Assembly (NCBI RefSeq): GCF_000374865.1
Contig: NZ_KB895456.1
Span: forward strand, 186,001-250,000
Length of the DNA: 64,000 nt
Direction of reading: 5' to 3'
Source: Arthrobacter sp. 135MFCol5.1
GTDB lineage: Bacteria > Actinomycetota > Actinomycetes > Actinomycetales > Micrococcaceae
Shown here: in pieces, positions 1 to 8,966 of the stretch
How the letters are laid out: each line of letters opens with the position of its first letter
How positions within the stretch are numbered: position 1 is the stretch's first letter
The notes under the pieces: model-generated
Told to the model about the DNA's origin: nothing
Databases searched by the model: none
The model's input: the letters and a program-made list of their open reading frames with translations, nothing else
Translations under genes and position numbers: made by a program

Positions 1-1
1 G

Positions 2-2116
2 AAGAGGATATGCGCCGCACTAAAGAGAAAGCGCGATCCTGTAATAACTCTGTGTGGTGAGGGAGGCATTGGGAAGACGGCACTCGCTGTCGAGGTAGCA
101 TATTCCATCCTTGACGACCCTGAGGAACCGTTTGACTTGATCCTCTGGGCATCATTGAAGACTGAACGTCTTACGGGTGCTGGTGTCCAGACATTGCATG
201 ATGCCGCTACTTCTCTTACTGGAGTAGCCACTGAACTGGGAGTCGGATCGCGCAGCGACTTTCGAGGCGGGATCAAGGAACTTAGTTCTGCCCTAGAAGG
301 CTCTCACCCTCTCATCATCATCGATAATTTAGAGACAATAAGTGGGGACGACTTCGTTAACCTTTACGAGGAGCTGCCGGATGAAGCAACATTCTTGGTG
401 ACCAGTCGAGAAGGGATTGGTCAGCTGGAGCGGCGAGTCCAGATAGGACCGCTTCCCCAAAAGGACGCTTTGGCGCTATTCAACCAGCTGATTCGATTTC
501 GGGATGTCCAAGTCCTTGCCTCGCTAAGCGGAACTGCCCGTGTACAAATGATTGAGAAGTTGAGATGTTCGCCCCTAGCTATTCGCTGGTTCATTCTTGC
601 AACGGAAGCTGGCCGGAACCCGATTGAGCTGATCAGACATCAAGACGAACTTCTGACCTACTGCGTTGAGTCGGTTTATCAAAACCTTTCCCGCGATGCT
701 CGCGATGTCTTCATCGCTATGGAAGCACTAAGGCGACCAGTCACTCCAGACGACCTGGTATTAATGCTGAACCGCACTGTTGACCGAACAACCGCCTCAT
801 TGCGTGAATTAGCGCGAGGCTCTCTAGTACGCTCTCGTATATCGGGAGATTCCGCCATGGTTACGGTCGTAGAGCTCACTGAGACGGCACGCAATTACGC
901 ATCTTCGATGGTCCCAAGAAACGAGCCTATTCGAGAGCTCGTGCAGCGTAACGAGTCTGCTTTCTTGAAAGCTGAAGAGGAAAGAACTAACGACACCGCT
1001 AGGCGTGAGCTTGGACCTAACGCCGTCCGTATCAGAGTCGAGACTGATGCTCCCACGGCCCAGATTTTGAGAAGGGCCCTGACTGCCATGCATAAAGGAT
1101 CTTACTCAACTGCCACTAGCCTCGTCCAAGAAGCCAAGAACCTCAATCCCGAATTCTGGGAAGTTCATCGGGTTGAAGGATTCATAGAAGCTATCTCTGG
1201 CAACAAGCTAGCCGCCCGTGAGAGCTATCTCACAGCACTCGAATTAGCCGAGACCGAGGACCATAAGTCGATTGTCTCCCACTTTCTAGCAGGTCATCTG
1301 GCTAGAAATATGATGGAAGTCACCGCTGCAATACCCTATGCCCGCCGAGCTCACGCCGGCTTGAACCTTCCCGACACGGCACATAGCCTTGGTTCCGCGC
1401 TCGTTTGGAACGAGCAGTATGACGAGGGCATCGCCTATTTAGAGAGTTCAGTCTCTGCCGCTGAGGGACGCATGAGAATAATCGCAGTTACAGCGCTAGC
1501 TGATGCCTATTGCCGACGAGCCGAATCTGCAAGTGCCGCTGCAAAGAATCCTGTTCAAGCCGCGTTTGACGCGATATGCGGATACGAGCTGGCCTCCGAT
1601 GAGATATTCAAAGGATCATCAGATAAGAAGTTGCGCGACGTAGCCTGCGAGGCTGCCGCTTCCGCACTTAAGTACCTACACCAAGCGACGGAGGGTGGGC
1701 ACGAAGTAGATGCTGCGGATGATTTCCATGACAAATTGCGCGCCCGCCTCACCCAATTGCGAATTTCCGACAAATGGCACGTGTTTAGCCACACAGTACA
1801 CAAGGTGGCAGGTAACCCTAATTGCGGTTATGCGATCACGAAACTTTCGAAGGCAGTATTGAACTTAGAGGACTCGATTACGGAGGGATCGACCTCCGAT
1901 CAGGATGCGCGCCGGTTATTTGGTACAATACTGAGCATTAATCGGGGATATGGATTTATACAATCGGCAGGATACGACGAAAACGTATATTTCCATCGTT
2001 CAGGCCTTGCGAGCGGCGTAATTTTTGCCAGTCTTACACCTGGTCTCGGCGTCACCTTTCGGCTTACACAAGAAGAGGGACGAAATCGCGCTGAAGATGT
2101 GGACCTCGTCGAGTAA
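2..2116 (+). CDS. STAND/NB-ARC ATPase with C-terminal cold-shock domain (5' truncated)
   Basis: The reading frame is open to the left edge, so the N-terminus lies outside the window; 704 codons are visible. A Walker A loop (GGIGKTA, nt 62-82) is followed by a Walker B-like strand (LIIIDNLE, near nt 310-333), a VTSRE sensor segment and a CSPLAIRW stretch matching the GLPL position of NB-ARC/STAND ATPases. The middle is alpha-helical and TPR-like. The last ~65 residues (from about nt 1916) read as a cold-shock fold: GTILSINRGYGFI, then ENVYFHRSGL. STAND proteins are signalling ATPases, often antiphage sensors; a nucleic-acid-binding cold-shock module at the sensor end is uncommon in my experience. 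A TTG at 137 is only an internal start. The gene converges on a methyltransferase/helicase operon. STAND class is confident; the defence role is inferred. Confidence 0.8.
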   Translation, partial: KRICAALKRKRDPVITLCGEGGIGKTALAVEVAYSILDDPEEPFDLILWASLKTERLTGAGVQTLHDAATSLTGVATELGVGSRSDFRGGIKELSSALEGSHPLIIIDNLETISGDDFVNLYEELPDEATFLVTSREGIGQLERRVQIGPLPQKDALALFNQLIRFRDVQVLASLSGTARVQMIEKLRCSPLAIRWFILATEAGRNPIELIRHQDELLTYCVESVYQNLSRDARDVFIAMEALRRPVTPDDLVLMLNRTVDRTTASLRELARGSLVRSRISGDSAMVTVVELTETARNYASSMVPRNEPIRELVQRNESAFLKAEEERTNDTARRELGPNAVRIRVETDAPTAQILRRALTAMHKGSYSTATSLVQEAKNLNPEFWEVHRVEGFIEAISGNKLAARESYLTALELAETEDHKSIVSHFLAGHLARNMMEVTAAIPYARRAHAGLNLPDTAHSLGSALVWNEQYDEGIAYLESSVSAAEGRMRIIAVTALADAYCRRAESASAAAKNPVQAAFDAICGYELASDEIFKGSSDKKLRDVACEAAASALKYLHQATEGGHEVDAADDFHDKLRARLTQLRISDKWHVFSHTVHKVAGNPNCGYAITKLSKAVLNLEDSITEGSTSDQDARRLFGTILSINRGYGFIQSAGYDENVYFHRSGLASGVIFASLTPGLGVTFRLTQEEGRNRAEDVDLVE

Positions 2117-2136
2117 CCCGCTTTTCTGAGGCGAAT

Positions 2137-2165
2137 GCTAAAGGAGGCCCTTCATCTCTTTTAGC
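2137..2165 (+). terminator. Hairpin after the STAND gene
   Basis: GCTAAAGGAG pairs with CTCTTTTAGC (10 bp, one G-U pair) 20 nt after the stop codon. There is no T-tract beyond it, so termination is plausible but not certain. Confidence 0.4.
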
Positions 2166-2348
2166 GCTCACGCCCGGCCTTGGGACGCCAGCACCAGTGG
2201 GTTCAACGCCACACGGGCACTCCTGGCATTGCCTTGTAAGAGGCGTCGGACCGTCATTTTAGTGCGATGCGCATTTGATATCGTCCCCGACTAACTCCCC
2301 CTGGCTTTCGGGCGCCAGTGACAGCAGGAATGGAACTTTCAACGATTA
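2166..2348. other. Intergenic stretch between convergent units, nothing recognised
   Basis: Lower-GC sequence between the STAND gene hairpin and the small ORF on the other strand. I see no convincing ORF, tRNA or repeat. If the small ORF at 2349-2543 is not real, the gene-free stretch reaches 2727. Confidence 0.4.
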
Positions 2349-2543
2349 TCAAAGGACGCCAGCTCTTATAGTCACACCTCGATGCCTGGCCCCACGAATT
2401 TTGAACTCAATTGATTGACGATTCTTCAAGCCGAATTCAAAAATATCGGATAATCGGAAACTATCTATAAAACTGGCGGATTCGTCGCGTCGTAGCCCAT
2501 CCAGACTTTGGACCAGTAGCGCGAGACGCCGATTAGTCATCAC
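2349..2543 (-). CDS. Possible 64-aa protein downstream of the methyltransferase
   Basis: This short ORF begins with two adjacent ATG codons and lies 184 nt past the methyltransferase stop on the same strand. A GGAGG sits about 15 nt upstream of the start, rather far, and can pair with a nearby CCTCC around a 7-nt loop, which would hide it. The product is basic and soluble with no motif I recognise. It could be a small accessory of the operon or chance. Confidence 0.25.
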   Translation of the reverse strand: MMTNRRLALLVQSLDGLRRDESASFIDSFRLSDIFEFGLKNRQSIEFKIRGARHRGVTIRAGVL

Positions 2544-2727
2544 GGGAGGATGTTTACCTCCTAAATTTCAATCTGGCTAAAATCACAGCAACGCGGCAGA
2601 CTTTTTCCGAATATATCTCGGCTGCGAACTCCTGCGCTTTGGCCGAGAGCAATACAATAACTCTACTGCTGCTAATTCCACACCTTTCTCAGATAGCTCG
2701 AAGGCTACGTATGAGTGTCTGCACCAT

Positions 2728-3993
2728 CTAACTCACCTTGGAAAGACTCGCTCGGAGATATTCATGCCTGAAGTGATCAGCTTGACCGGTGAAAGCTCTA
2801 AAAGAACCAAGCTTATATACAAGTTCAGTCTTGCGGGTCTGTTTCAGAATTTCAAAGTCTCTATTTAGCAAATCAATCCGCCGATCAAATTCTGGACCGT
2901 CCAGGATGACGCCGCTAATTTTCATCAGCTGCGCCGCGGTTAGAAACTTTCCAGATGTCTTAAGGGCTCTGTATATAGGATCCACATCCGGTACTTCATC
3001 GACGACGCGTGACTGAGAAGTGCGTTGGAGGGCAGAGGCCAGCGCCATACCCAATTCGTAGGCTACTGGAGGCGGAAAGGCGTTACCAATCTGGCGGTAC
3101 ACTGACGTCTTTTTACCTGTAAATTCCCAGGGAAATTCCGGGCTCCAGCCTTGAAGTCGAGCAACCATCTCGCACGTCAGTTTTGGGCCTATTTCAAAAT
3201 TGTCGTCCTCGTGAGGTGCGTCATTAGCTACTCCGCGACCATCGACACCTAATGCGGCCCATGCTCGTTTAGCCCGAGTTGGCCCCAAGTCCGCTCCACC
3301 GTGTTTCTTCGATCCACCTACGATAGTGGGGCCTATATGGTTAGCCCTCGCTGCCCAGTTTGCAGCCCCTTTCCAGCCGTTCGCTGACATCAACGATAGA
3401 AGCGCCTGCCCCACCGTCGTAACTTCCCCGAACGGTGTGGGCCAATGAAAGTGAGCGAAGTCGTCAGGTTTCATTGCTACTAAAACGAATCGAGGTCGCA
3501 ATTGTGGTACACCGAAGTCCGACGCGTGAAGTAGTCGCCATTCGGCAACATATCCAAACTCCCGGAATCTTTCGAGTACGTGCTGACGGTAGCCCGCGAA
3601 ACGGGGCATGCTTAGGCCCCTAACGTTCTCCAATAGAACCGCCCTCGGTTGAATTACCGCGGCCTGCTCGACCGCCCAGGCGAAGAGGTCGCGTTCGTCA
3701 CCGGCGCCTAGTTGCTTACCCGCGATACTGAAGGGGGGGCAAGGAACTCCACCAGCGAGGAGATCGATGGCTTCACCTCGAGCCGAAGGCGAGTAGTCGG
3801 ACGGCTTCCAAACAGCCGTGTCGGCGACGTCCCCGAGCGCAACGTGCCACGTTGGCCGATTGTGTCTCAAGGTGTTTAAGGCGTTCACATCCAGCTCAAC
3901 AGCAAGTTCATGACCGAAACCCGCTCGCTCTAATCCAAGGGCCTGTCCTCCAGCACCTGCGCATATTTCGATGACGCGAAGCTCGTTCGCCAA
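2728..3993 (-). CDS. DNA (cytosine-5-)-methyltransferase with C-terminal extension
   Basis: Methylates C5 of cytosine in a DNA recognition site using SAM. The conserved motifs are in order: motif I (ICAGAGGQALGLERAG, from residue 10), motif IV with the catalytic cysteine (PCPPFS, Cys85), motif VI (ENV, residues 122-124), motif VIII (RPRFVLV) and motif X (QIGNAFPPPVA). The start is TTG at 3993, preceded by AAGGTGA at suitable spacing. About 90 residues follow motif X; they are charged, helical and possibly a winged helix, and are not part of the catalytic core. It is the fourth gene of a minus-strand operon with a ParB-like protein, a helicase and a DUF3883 protein, which suggests the modification arm of a restriction-like system. 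The target site cannot be read from sequence. Confidence 0.92.
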   Translation of the reverse strand: MANELRVIEICAGAGGQALGLERAGFGHELAVELDVNALNTLRHNRPTWHVALGDVADTAVWKPSDYSPSARGEAIDLLAGGVPCPPFSIAGKQLGAGDERDLFAWAVEQAAVIQPRAVLLENVRGLSMPRFAGYRQHVLERFREFGYVAEWRLLHASDFGVPQLRPRFVLVAMKPDDFAHFHWPTPFGEVTTVGQALLSLMSANGWKGAANWAARANHIGPTIVGGSKKHGGADLGPTRAKRAWAALGVDGRGVANDAPHEDDNFEIGPKLTCEMVARLQGWSPEFPWEFTGKKTSVYRQIGNAFPPPVAYELGMALASALQRTSQSRVVDEVPDVDPIYRALKTSGKFLTAAQLMKISGVILDGPEFDRRIDLLNRDFEILKQTRKTELVYKLGSFRAFTGQADHFRHEYLRASLSKVS

Positions 3994-4072
3994 TGGATCA
4001 CCTTTCGTCGGTATGGCGGATTGCCGCCCCCATTCTACGGTGCCTTGAAGGGAGGCGACTGTCAGGGTTCGC

Positions 4073-4933
4073 TCACCCGGGCCATGGGAGCAGGCCGCCG
4101 AGCAAGTCAGTCTGCCGCTTCATCGCGCAAGAGGGAATTATGGGTATCCCAGAAACCAGGGATTGAGGCGGCACATGCAGCCTTACCGACTCCCATCGGC
4201 CGTGGAGATCTTGGTCCTTTGGAACCGAACAGTGAATCCACTCACGTGACACTGTGGCAATTGATCGCAGTTCTAGATCCTTATCAATTCGCACGGCAAC
4301 AAGTTGCCAATGACGATCGGACTTCATTGTTTCGAACTCGTGCCGCGACAAATATATGATCAATCGGCCTCGGCGGGTTGTGGATTTGACCTCCAGGTGG
4401 CCAGTGAAAGACGTCGCACGGACTGCTATATCAAAACCGAACCCGTCTGAAACTGCAGCAACATGATCAACATCTGCATATGTTTCATTATCTAACCAAG
4501 ATAGGAGGGCTAACTCGCCCCCTTTTCCTACCCGGTTCCGCTCTGCTAGGTCTACTTTTCCTGAAGCTTCGCGTACCAACACGAGGGCTAGATCAGGAGA
4601 TAGACCAAGCTCAAGGGCAGCTCTCTCTGCGTCTTGAGGCAGTTCTTCTGCAGTAGGTACGAGAACACCTGCGTCTTCAAGCCATAGGGCATCGGCGATC
4701 GCCGCGGAGAAAAGTGCGATATCCAGCCTCTGGTCGAGACACACTGGATGCGATTCCTTCACCAAGCCTTTACTCTCTAGCCAAGAAAGCCCACGAGCAT
4801 ATTGCGAAGGCGTCAGATCGCTATAGGCACCGTTTGAGGTGAAGAGAGTGTGCGCCCTCCGCATATCAGAGTGCCGGAGATGCTCCATCCAACGTTGTGC
4901 CGCCCTGAGAATCGGGCTAGGAGGGATAGTCAT
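4073..4933 (-). CDS. DUF3883 domain protein, restriction-endonuclease-like fold
   Basis: 286 aa. The C-terminal half matches the DUF3883 pattern: GKGGE near residues 136-140, then FDI (Asp168), then LEVKSTT with Glu181 and Lys183. The E...D...ExK spacing is what a PD-(D/E)XK nuclease core looks like, and DUF3883 is associated with defence proteins. The N-terminal ~120 residues are helical and unassigned. The ATG at 4933 lies 17 nt inside the end of the helicase gene, so translation is probably coupled; the methyltransferase begins 79 nt downstream. It is the most likely nuclease of the operon. The domain call is fairly secure; the nuclease activity is inferred. Confidence 0.75.
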   Translation of the reverse strand: MTIPPSPILRAAQRWMEHLRHSDMRRAHTLFTSNGAYSDLTPSQYARGLSWLESKGLVKESHPVCLDQRLDIALFSAAIADALWLEDAGVLVPTAEELPQDAERAALELGLSPDLALVLVREASGKVDLAERNRVGKGGELALLSWLDNETYADVDHVAAVSDGFGFDIAVRATSFTGHLEVKSTTRRGRLIIYLSRHEFETMKSDRHWQLVAVRIDKDLELRSIATVSREWIHCSVPKDQDLHGRWESVRLHVPPQSLVSGIPIIPSCAMKRQTDLLGGLLPWPG

Positions 4934-6740
4934 GCAAATGTCCCGTAAGCGCCTGTAGGTCGTCTAAGTCGAGTCCTCCGCCAATGACAGGTTCCTCGCT
5001 AAGGTCCCCCAATCTCCGTACTGAGACATCATCTAAGATTTCGCCCATAAATCTCAGCTTCGTTTCCAAGCGCTGCGACACGACTTCATCAATGGTCGCC
5101 GCGCTATTAAGTACAGTAATTCTTGTTTCGGTGTCTGCTGGGAGACCCAGTCGATGGATCCTGTCGAGACTTTGCAGAAAACGTCCAGCTGCAAAGTCTC
5201 GATCTACAAAGATGGCATCATGGCATTCACGATGAAGACTGATCCCCTCGCCAAGAGTTGCAGGGTTCGATATCAGAACCATGCAGTCAGGATCGGAGCG
5301 AAATCTCTCGATCTGGTCTGCTCGGTCATCTGTACCGCCGTGAACAAGAGCGGGTGAAAATTCGCGGAGTATCTTCCTTAGCGATGAGGCACTACGTATG
5401 AAAGTCGACCAGACCAGTGTCTTTCTTCCCTGAGCGGCATTGGCCGCTACGATCGCCAATGTCTCGAGATACTTTGGTGAGAACTCGTAGCTAGGTAAAT
5501 CCTGCATCAGTTCCCACAGAGTAGAACCATCACGAACGGAAAGCGGTGGCACTTGATACGACAAAGGCTCATACCTTGTCGTACCCGTAGATAGAAGAGC
5601 GGGGCTTATCGCGGCCATGAGCAGATAAATAAGGACTTTGCCAAGCGATTCGAAGTCATTTTGTGACCCTGCAATGCGAGAAGAGTACTGCCCGACGAGA
5701 GCATCATATATTTCTCGGTGAACTGGAGGTAACTCAACACTCCTTAGACTTACGTTAACGGGCGGTAGTGCTAGCTCCGCCTTTGTCGTTCGCGTGAAGA
5801 GGGGCCGAAGCGCTCTGCTGGCCGCGGTTAGATCGCCGCCAGCCACCGCGCGGACGACTGACCGTCGCCCATGCCCAGGCCATACGAAACCCAGTAAATT
5901 TTCAAGATCCTTAGAGCCGTTCGGAGCTGGCGTCCCCGTAAGGATAAGACGCCGGCGAGCTCGGGGGCCGAGCGCTAAACACGCCGCCCCGTACGCGCCT
6001 TCAGCCCCAAGTTTCATCCGGTGCGCTTCATCGAGAATCAGCATCGAAGGACGGTCGCTTAGCCACCTGGTTAGCAGGTTGAGATTGCCTTGCAGGCGTT
6101 CATAGTTGATGAGTACAAATTCCGCCGTAGCGTCCAAGGCACCGTCCGCGATTTGAAGCCTCAGCGACTCGCTCAGGCACTCATCGTTTTCCGTTATCCA
6201 CGACTCAAAGCAAGATTTCGGTCCAACTACCAAGAGTCGTCGCACTTCGCCCGCTTCACGCAGCGCAGAATAAACCGCAAGGCCAACCCTCGTTTTGCCT
6301 GCGCCAGGCACCGAGAAATTCGCACCGTGCCGGAGCGAGAGTAATTTGGCGATATCGCGGCGCTGAAACTCAGTAAGGTCAGCTCGCCACCCAGGTCCCA
6401 ACAATGAGGGGACGTCGGGACTCGAGACGGAGTCCGGAAAATTAGATGAAACCGTCAGGCGGTTCTGCACCGCCTGTGCGTCAAGCGCCGACGAGGTGGC
6501 GAGATTGGCAAGGTCAGCGTCCCACTCGACACTTTCTGGGTAAGGCCAATTAGCTAGCTCGGCAAGGCCCTGGAGCAGCTCTTCCACTTCCAATTCGGCG
6601 ATGGTTCCAGATCGAAGGCGGGCAGACGGAAATCTACTAACCAGCCTATGTAGTTCCTCTGCGTGTTTTATGGCTACCGTAAACCTGGCCTTGCCCGTGT
6701 TTTGGGCGAAGCCTATGCGGAGGCTTGGCGCTTCAGTCAC
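4917..6740 (-). CDS. SNF2-type DEAH-box helicase/translocase
   Basis: 607 aa. Two RecA-like lobes can be seen: Walker A (SVPGAGKT, residues 143-150), DEAH box (LILDEAH, 234-240), motif III (LTGTPAPNGS), then in the second lobe VLISNPATLGEGISLH and QSLDRIHRLG for motifs V and VI. This arrangement is SNF2/RapA-like and fits an ATP-driven dsDNA translocase. The ~120 N-terminal residues are not part of the motor. The GTG start at 6740 overlaps the stop of the upstream ParB-like gene (GTGA), and its 3' end overlaps the DUF3883 gene. The tight coupling suggests a motor working with that nuclease-like protein. Confidence 0.9.
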   Translation of the reverse strand: MTEAPSLRIGFAQNTGKARFTVAIKHAEELHRLVSRFPSARLRSGTIAELEVEELLQGLAELANWPYPESVEWDADLANLATSSALDAQAVQNRLTVSSNFPDSVSSPDVPSLLGPGWRADLTEFQRRDIAKLLSLRHGANFSVPGAGKTRVGLAVYSALREAGEVRRLLVVGPKSCFESWITENDECLSESLRLQIADGALDATAEFVLINYERLQGNLNLLTRWLSDRPSMLILDEAHRMKLGAEGAYGAACLALGPRARRRLILTGTPAPNGSKDLENLLGFVWPGHGRRSVVRAVAGGDLTAASRALRPLFTRTTKAELALPPVNVSLRSVELPPVHREIYDALVGQYSSRIAGSQNDFESLGKVLIYLLMAAISPALLSTGTTRYEPLSYQVPPLSVRDGSTLWELMQDLPSYEFSPKYLETLAIVAANAAQGRKTLVWSTFIRSASSLRKILREFSPALVHGGTDDRADQIERFRSDPDCMVLISNPATLGEGISLHRECHDAIFVDRDFAAGRFLQSLDRIHRLGLPADTETRITVLNSAATIDEVVSQRLETKLRFMGEILDDVSVRRLGDLSEEPVIGGGLDLDDLQALTGHLHDYPS

Positions 6741-8152
6741 GAAGCTCCCTTAGCAACATCAAGCAACCACGTAATACCTTCTCCTGGCTCGGAGACGGAT
6801 CGTGAGGCTTGGCGCGCGAGACGCTCCAACGTATTCCTTAGCTTCAGGACTGCGTCATCAAAAGCCGCCTCATCTAAGGCCCGACTCGCCACAGCATGCG
6901 CCAATTCCCCAGTGCAAAGGTCTATGTCATCACATGCATCCGTTAGTCTTTCAGGCGCTGCAAGCTTCCGTTGTTGAAGCCGAATGTCCTTACCTGCCGG
7001 TTCTAAGGCTTTGCTGAATGCAACTTTCGCGGCACCAATCGTGCCCGAGGCCTTTGCGATTTCCTCCGGTGTTGCATTCCCGCCATTCGCCTGGGCCGTT
7101 GCTTTCGCTCGCAACAGACTATCTGTCAGCAACCGTGCTGTCTTTGCAAGAGGAGCTGCCCCTGGGAGCGCTACGCCCGGCAACCCGGGAACAACTACTG
7201 ACGAATTCACCTGTGCCGGTGGACGAATGGCTTCTGGAAGCTTTGGATCTAGATACTTTTCGTGAAAGTCCGCTTGCGCCAAGCGCACATCAGTTTTGGC
7301 ATAGCCCAAGATGATCATTGAGAGGCGGGTCTCTTTAAGAACGTCAGCAGCGTCGCAATCGGTTGCAGCGACTTTTGCGTATGCCCTGTGTAGCTCTCGC
7401 AGTTTTTCCTGATGATCCTCAAAGTCGACTAGACGCAATGAGTCACCAGATCCAGTGTCGCTCCGCTCGATGGCGTCCAATATGACTGAGTAGACCCAAC
7501 GGTCTTGTTCCAGCGTTGCCAATTTGATTCTGAATGCACGAGCGATGTCCTCTGGGCGCCGGTTCGCCTTGATCAATTCGTCAATGGCAATCAACCGATT
7601 TATGTAAGAGTAATCGCGCTTATGCTCCTTACGGAGTTGCAGGGACAGCTCGACGGAATTGATGTCATCCCAGGTGGAGGACTCAGGAAGTACACCAACG
7701 CGTATGTGATGCTCTCCCAGTTCACGAAGCGCAGCACACCTGGTATTTCCATTCACGAGGATTCCGTGTGTCGTAATGACACCGGGGTCCTTCTGTCCCG
7801 ACTGTTCCAGGTCATCTCGTAAGGCTTCAAAGTCTGGATCGGTTTTATCAGGATTCGAGGGCTGACACTTCAGTAGTGTGTCCAAGTAATCTTGCGCGGC
7901 GCGTTCGAACGGGCTGCTCTCCAAGGCCCGGTCAAGAGCAGGATTTAGCGTTCGCTGAGCCCTTATTCGATGTGTGTCCGGGTTGTAGTACAACAAATCC
8001 GTAGGCATCGAGATGACATATAGATGCCGCTGCTGACCGCGCCATTCGATTGTAATCTTCTCGCCGTTCGTGGCCTGCGCCTCTGCCAGGCGCTCTTCGA
8101 CCATGGAGCGGATGTCTTCACCTTGCGGGGGGACCGCGGATCGCGTTGTCAT
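6737..8152 (-). CDS. ParB/sulfiredoxin-fold protein, first gene of the defence-like operon
   Basis: 471 aa. The segment HGILVNGNTRCAALRELG (residues 129-146) is the ParB box II signature of the ParB/Srx superfamily, whose members include CTPases, DNA-binding proteins and nucleases. The rest is helical and unassigned; the C-terminus has an Ala-rich helical region. The ATG at 8152 is preceded by AAGGTTAGGG. It is not a chromosome-partition ParB: no parA is adjacent and it is fused by overlap to a helicase gene. ParB-like proteins accompany several DNA-modification systems such as Dpd, but no dpdA or deazapurine gene is visible here. Role unknown; DNA recognition or nuclease activity is the working guess. 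Confidence 0.75.
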   Translation of the reverse strand: MTTRSAVPPQGEDIRSMVEERLAEAQATNGEKITIEWRGQQRHLYVISMPTDLLYYNPDTHRIRAQRTLNPALDRALESSPFERAAQDYLDTLLKCQPSNPDKTDPDFEALRDDLEQSGQKDPGVITTHGILVNGNTRCAALRELGEHHIRVGVLPESSTWDDINSVELSLQLRKEHKRDYSYINRLIAIDELIKANRRPEDIARAFRIKLATLEQDRWVYSVILDAIERSDTGSGDSLRLVDFEDHQEKLRELHRAYAKVAATDCDAADVLKETRLSMIILGYAKTDVRLAQADFHEKYLDPKLPEAIRPPAQVNSSVVVPGLPGVALPGAAPLAKTARLLTDSLLRAKATAQANGGNATPEEIAKASGTIGAAKVAFSKALEPAGKDIRLQQRKLAAPERLTDACDDIDLCTGELAHAVASRALDEAAFDDAVLKLRNTLERLARQASRSVSEPGEGITWLLDVAKGAS

Positions 8153-8252
8153 TTTCTACCCTAACCTTCTTTCCCAATCAGTCAGTATCATTCCATTAGC
8201 CGCCGACAAAAGTCCTGTGGTAGTGACAGGACACGAAAGACTTGGAGCTGAT

Positions 8253-8966
8253 GTGCCCCTACCCTCATGGAACGATCCCGACCTCAAGGCCGGAACTATG
8301 GTGAGAGGCGCCTTGTGGCTCCTGACCGATATCGGTGAAGGAAATACCTTCACGAAAGAAGACGTAAGGACCGCTTTTCCTGGTGTGGCGCAAGCCGATC
8401 GACGCATCCGGGATCTGCGTAAGTATGGATGGGTTATTCGGGCCAGTACCGAAGACGCGACACTGTCGACCGAGGAGCAGCGCTTCGTGAGTCCAGGGGT
8501 TGAGGTTTGGCTGCCTAAAGCGCGTCAAGCAGTTAAGCCTGGCGCCCTAACTGCTAAGCAGCGTCGCGACATCATGGCGGCTGACGGCTATCAGTGCACA
8601 GCATGCGGTATTGCGGGCGGGGAGACCTACCAGGATTCAGTGCTGATGACCGCCGTTCTTTCTATCACGCGTCGTTCTGTGATGCTGTTGGATGGGTCAT
8701 CTGAGGTCCAGGCCGTAACCGAATGTAACCGCTGCCGAGCTGGAGAAATTACTCCCATCGCTGTGGACTTCCCTCGCTTAGTCGCGGATCTCAGAGAGCT
8801 TGGTGATGAAGACTTCACTCGACTCGTTCGGTGGACACAGCGAAATCGCCGAGGAGCGACACCCCTTGACAGGGCCTGGACGACATACCGACGAATGCCC
8901 AACGAAAAGCGTCGAGACTTTGAGGATGCACTGATGAGCGAGAGGCAGCGCAGGGGAACACGCTAG
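8253..8966 (+). CDS. HNH-like treble-clef zinc protein with helical N-terminal region
   Basis: 237 aa from GTG 8253, chosen because GGAG lies 5 nt upstream; a longer frame would run into the divergent ParB-like gene. The N-terminal part (TFTKEDVRTAFPG...ADRRIRDLRKYGWVI) looks like a winged-helix DNA-binding module. A CTACG pair and a CNRCR pair form a four-cysteine zinc site around residues 110-165. In HNH nucleases a catalytic His stands near LxVDHI; here the equivalent reads AVLSITRR, so the His is missing. It is transcribed divergently from the ParB/helicase/DUF3883/methyltransferase operon and is probably part of the same system as a regulator or specificity factor. Confidence 0.7.
   Translation: MPLPSWNDPDLKAGTMVRGALWLLTDIGEGNTFTKEDVRTAFPGVAQADRRIRDLRKYGWVIRASTEDATLSTEEQRFVSPGVEVWLPKARQAVKPGALTAKQRRDIMAADGYQCTACGIAGGETYQDSVLMTAVLSITRRSVMLLDGSSEVQAVTECNRCRAGEITPIAVDFPRLVADLRELGDEDFTRLVRWTQRNRRGATPLDRAWTTYRRMPNEKRRDFEDALMSERQRRGTR

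Noticed and set aside
6737..8152. Chromosome-partition ParB
   Set aside because: No parA partner or parS sites, extra domains, and it overlaps a helicase gene in a defence-like operon.
2728..8966. Dpd (deazapurine DNA) or DISARM system
   Set aside because: ParB-like and SNF2 components recall Dpd, but no tRNA-guanine-transglycosylase-like dpdA or queuosine genes are present. DISARM's DUF1998 and PLD genes are also absent.
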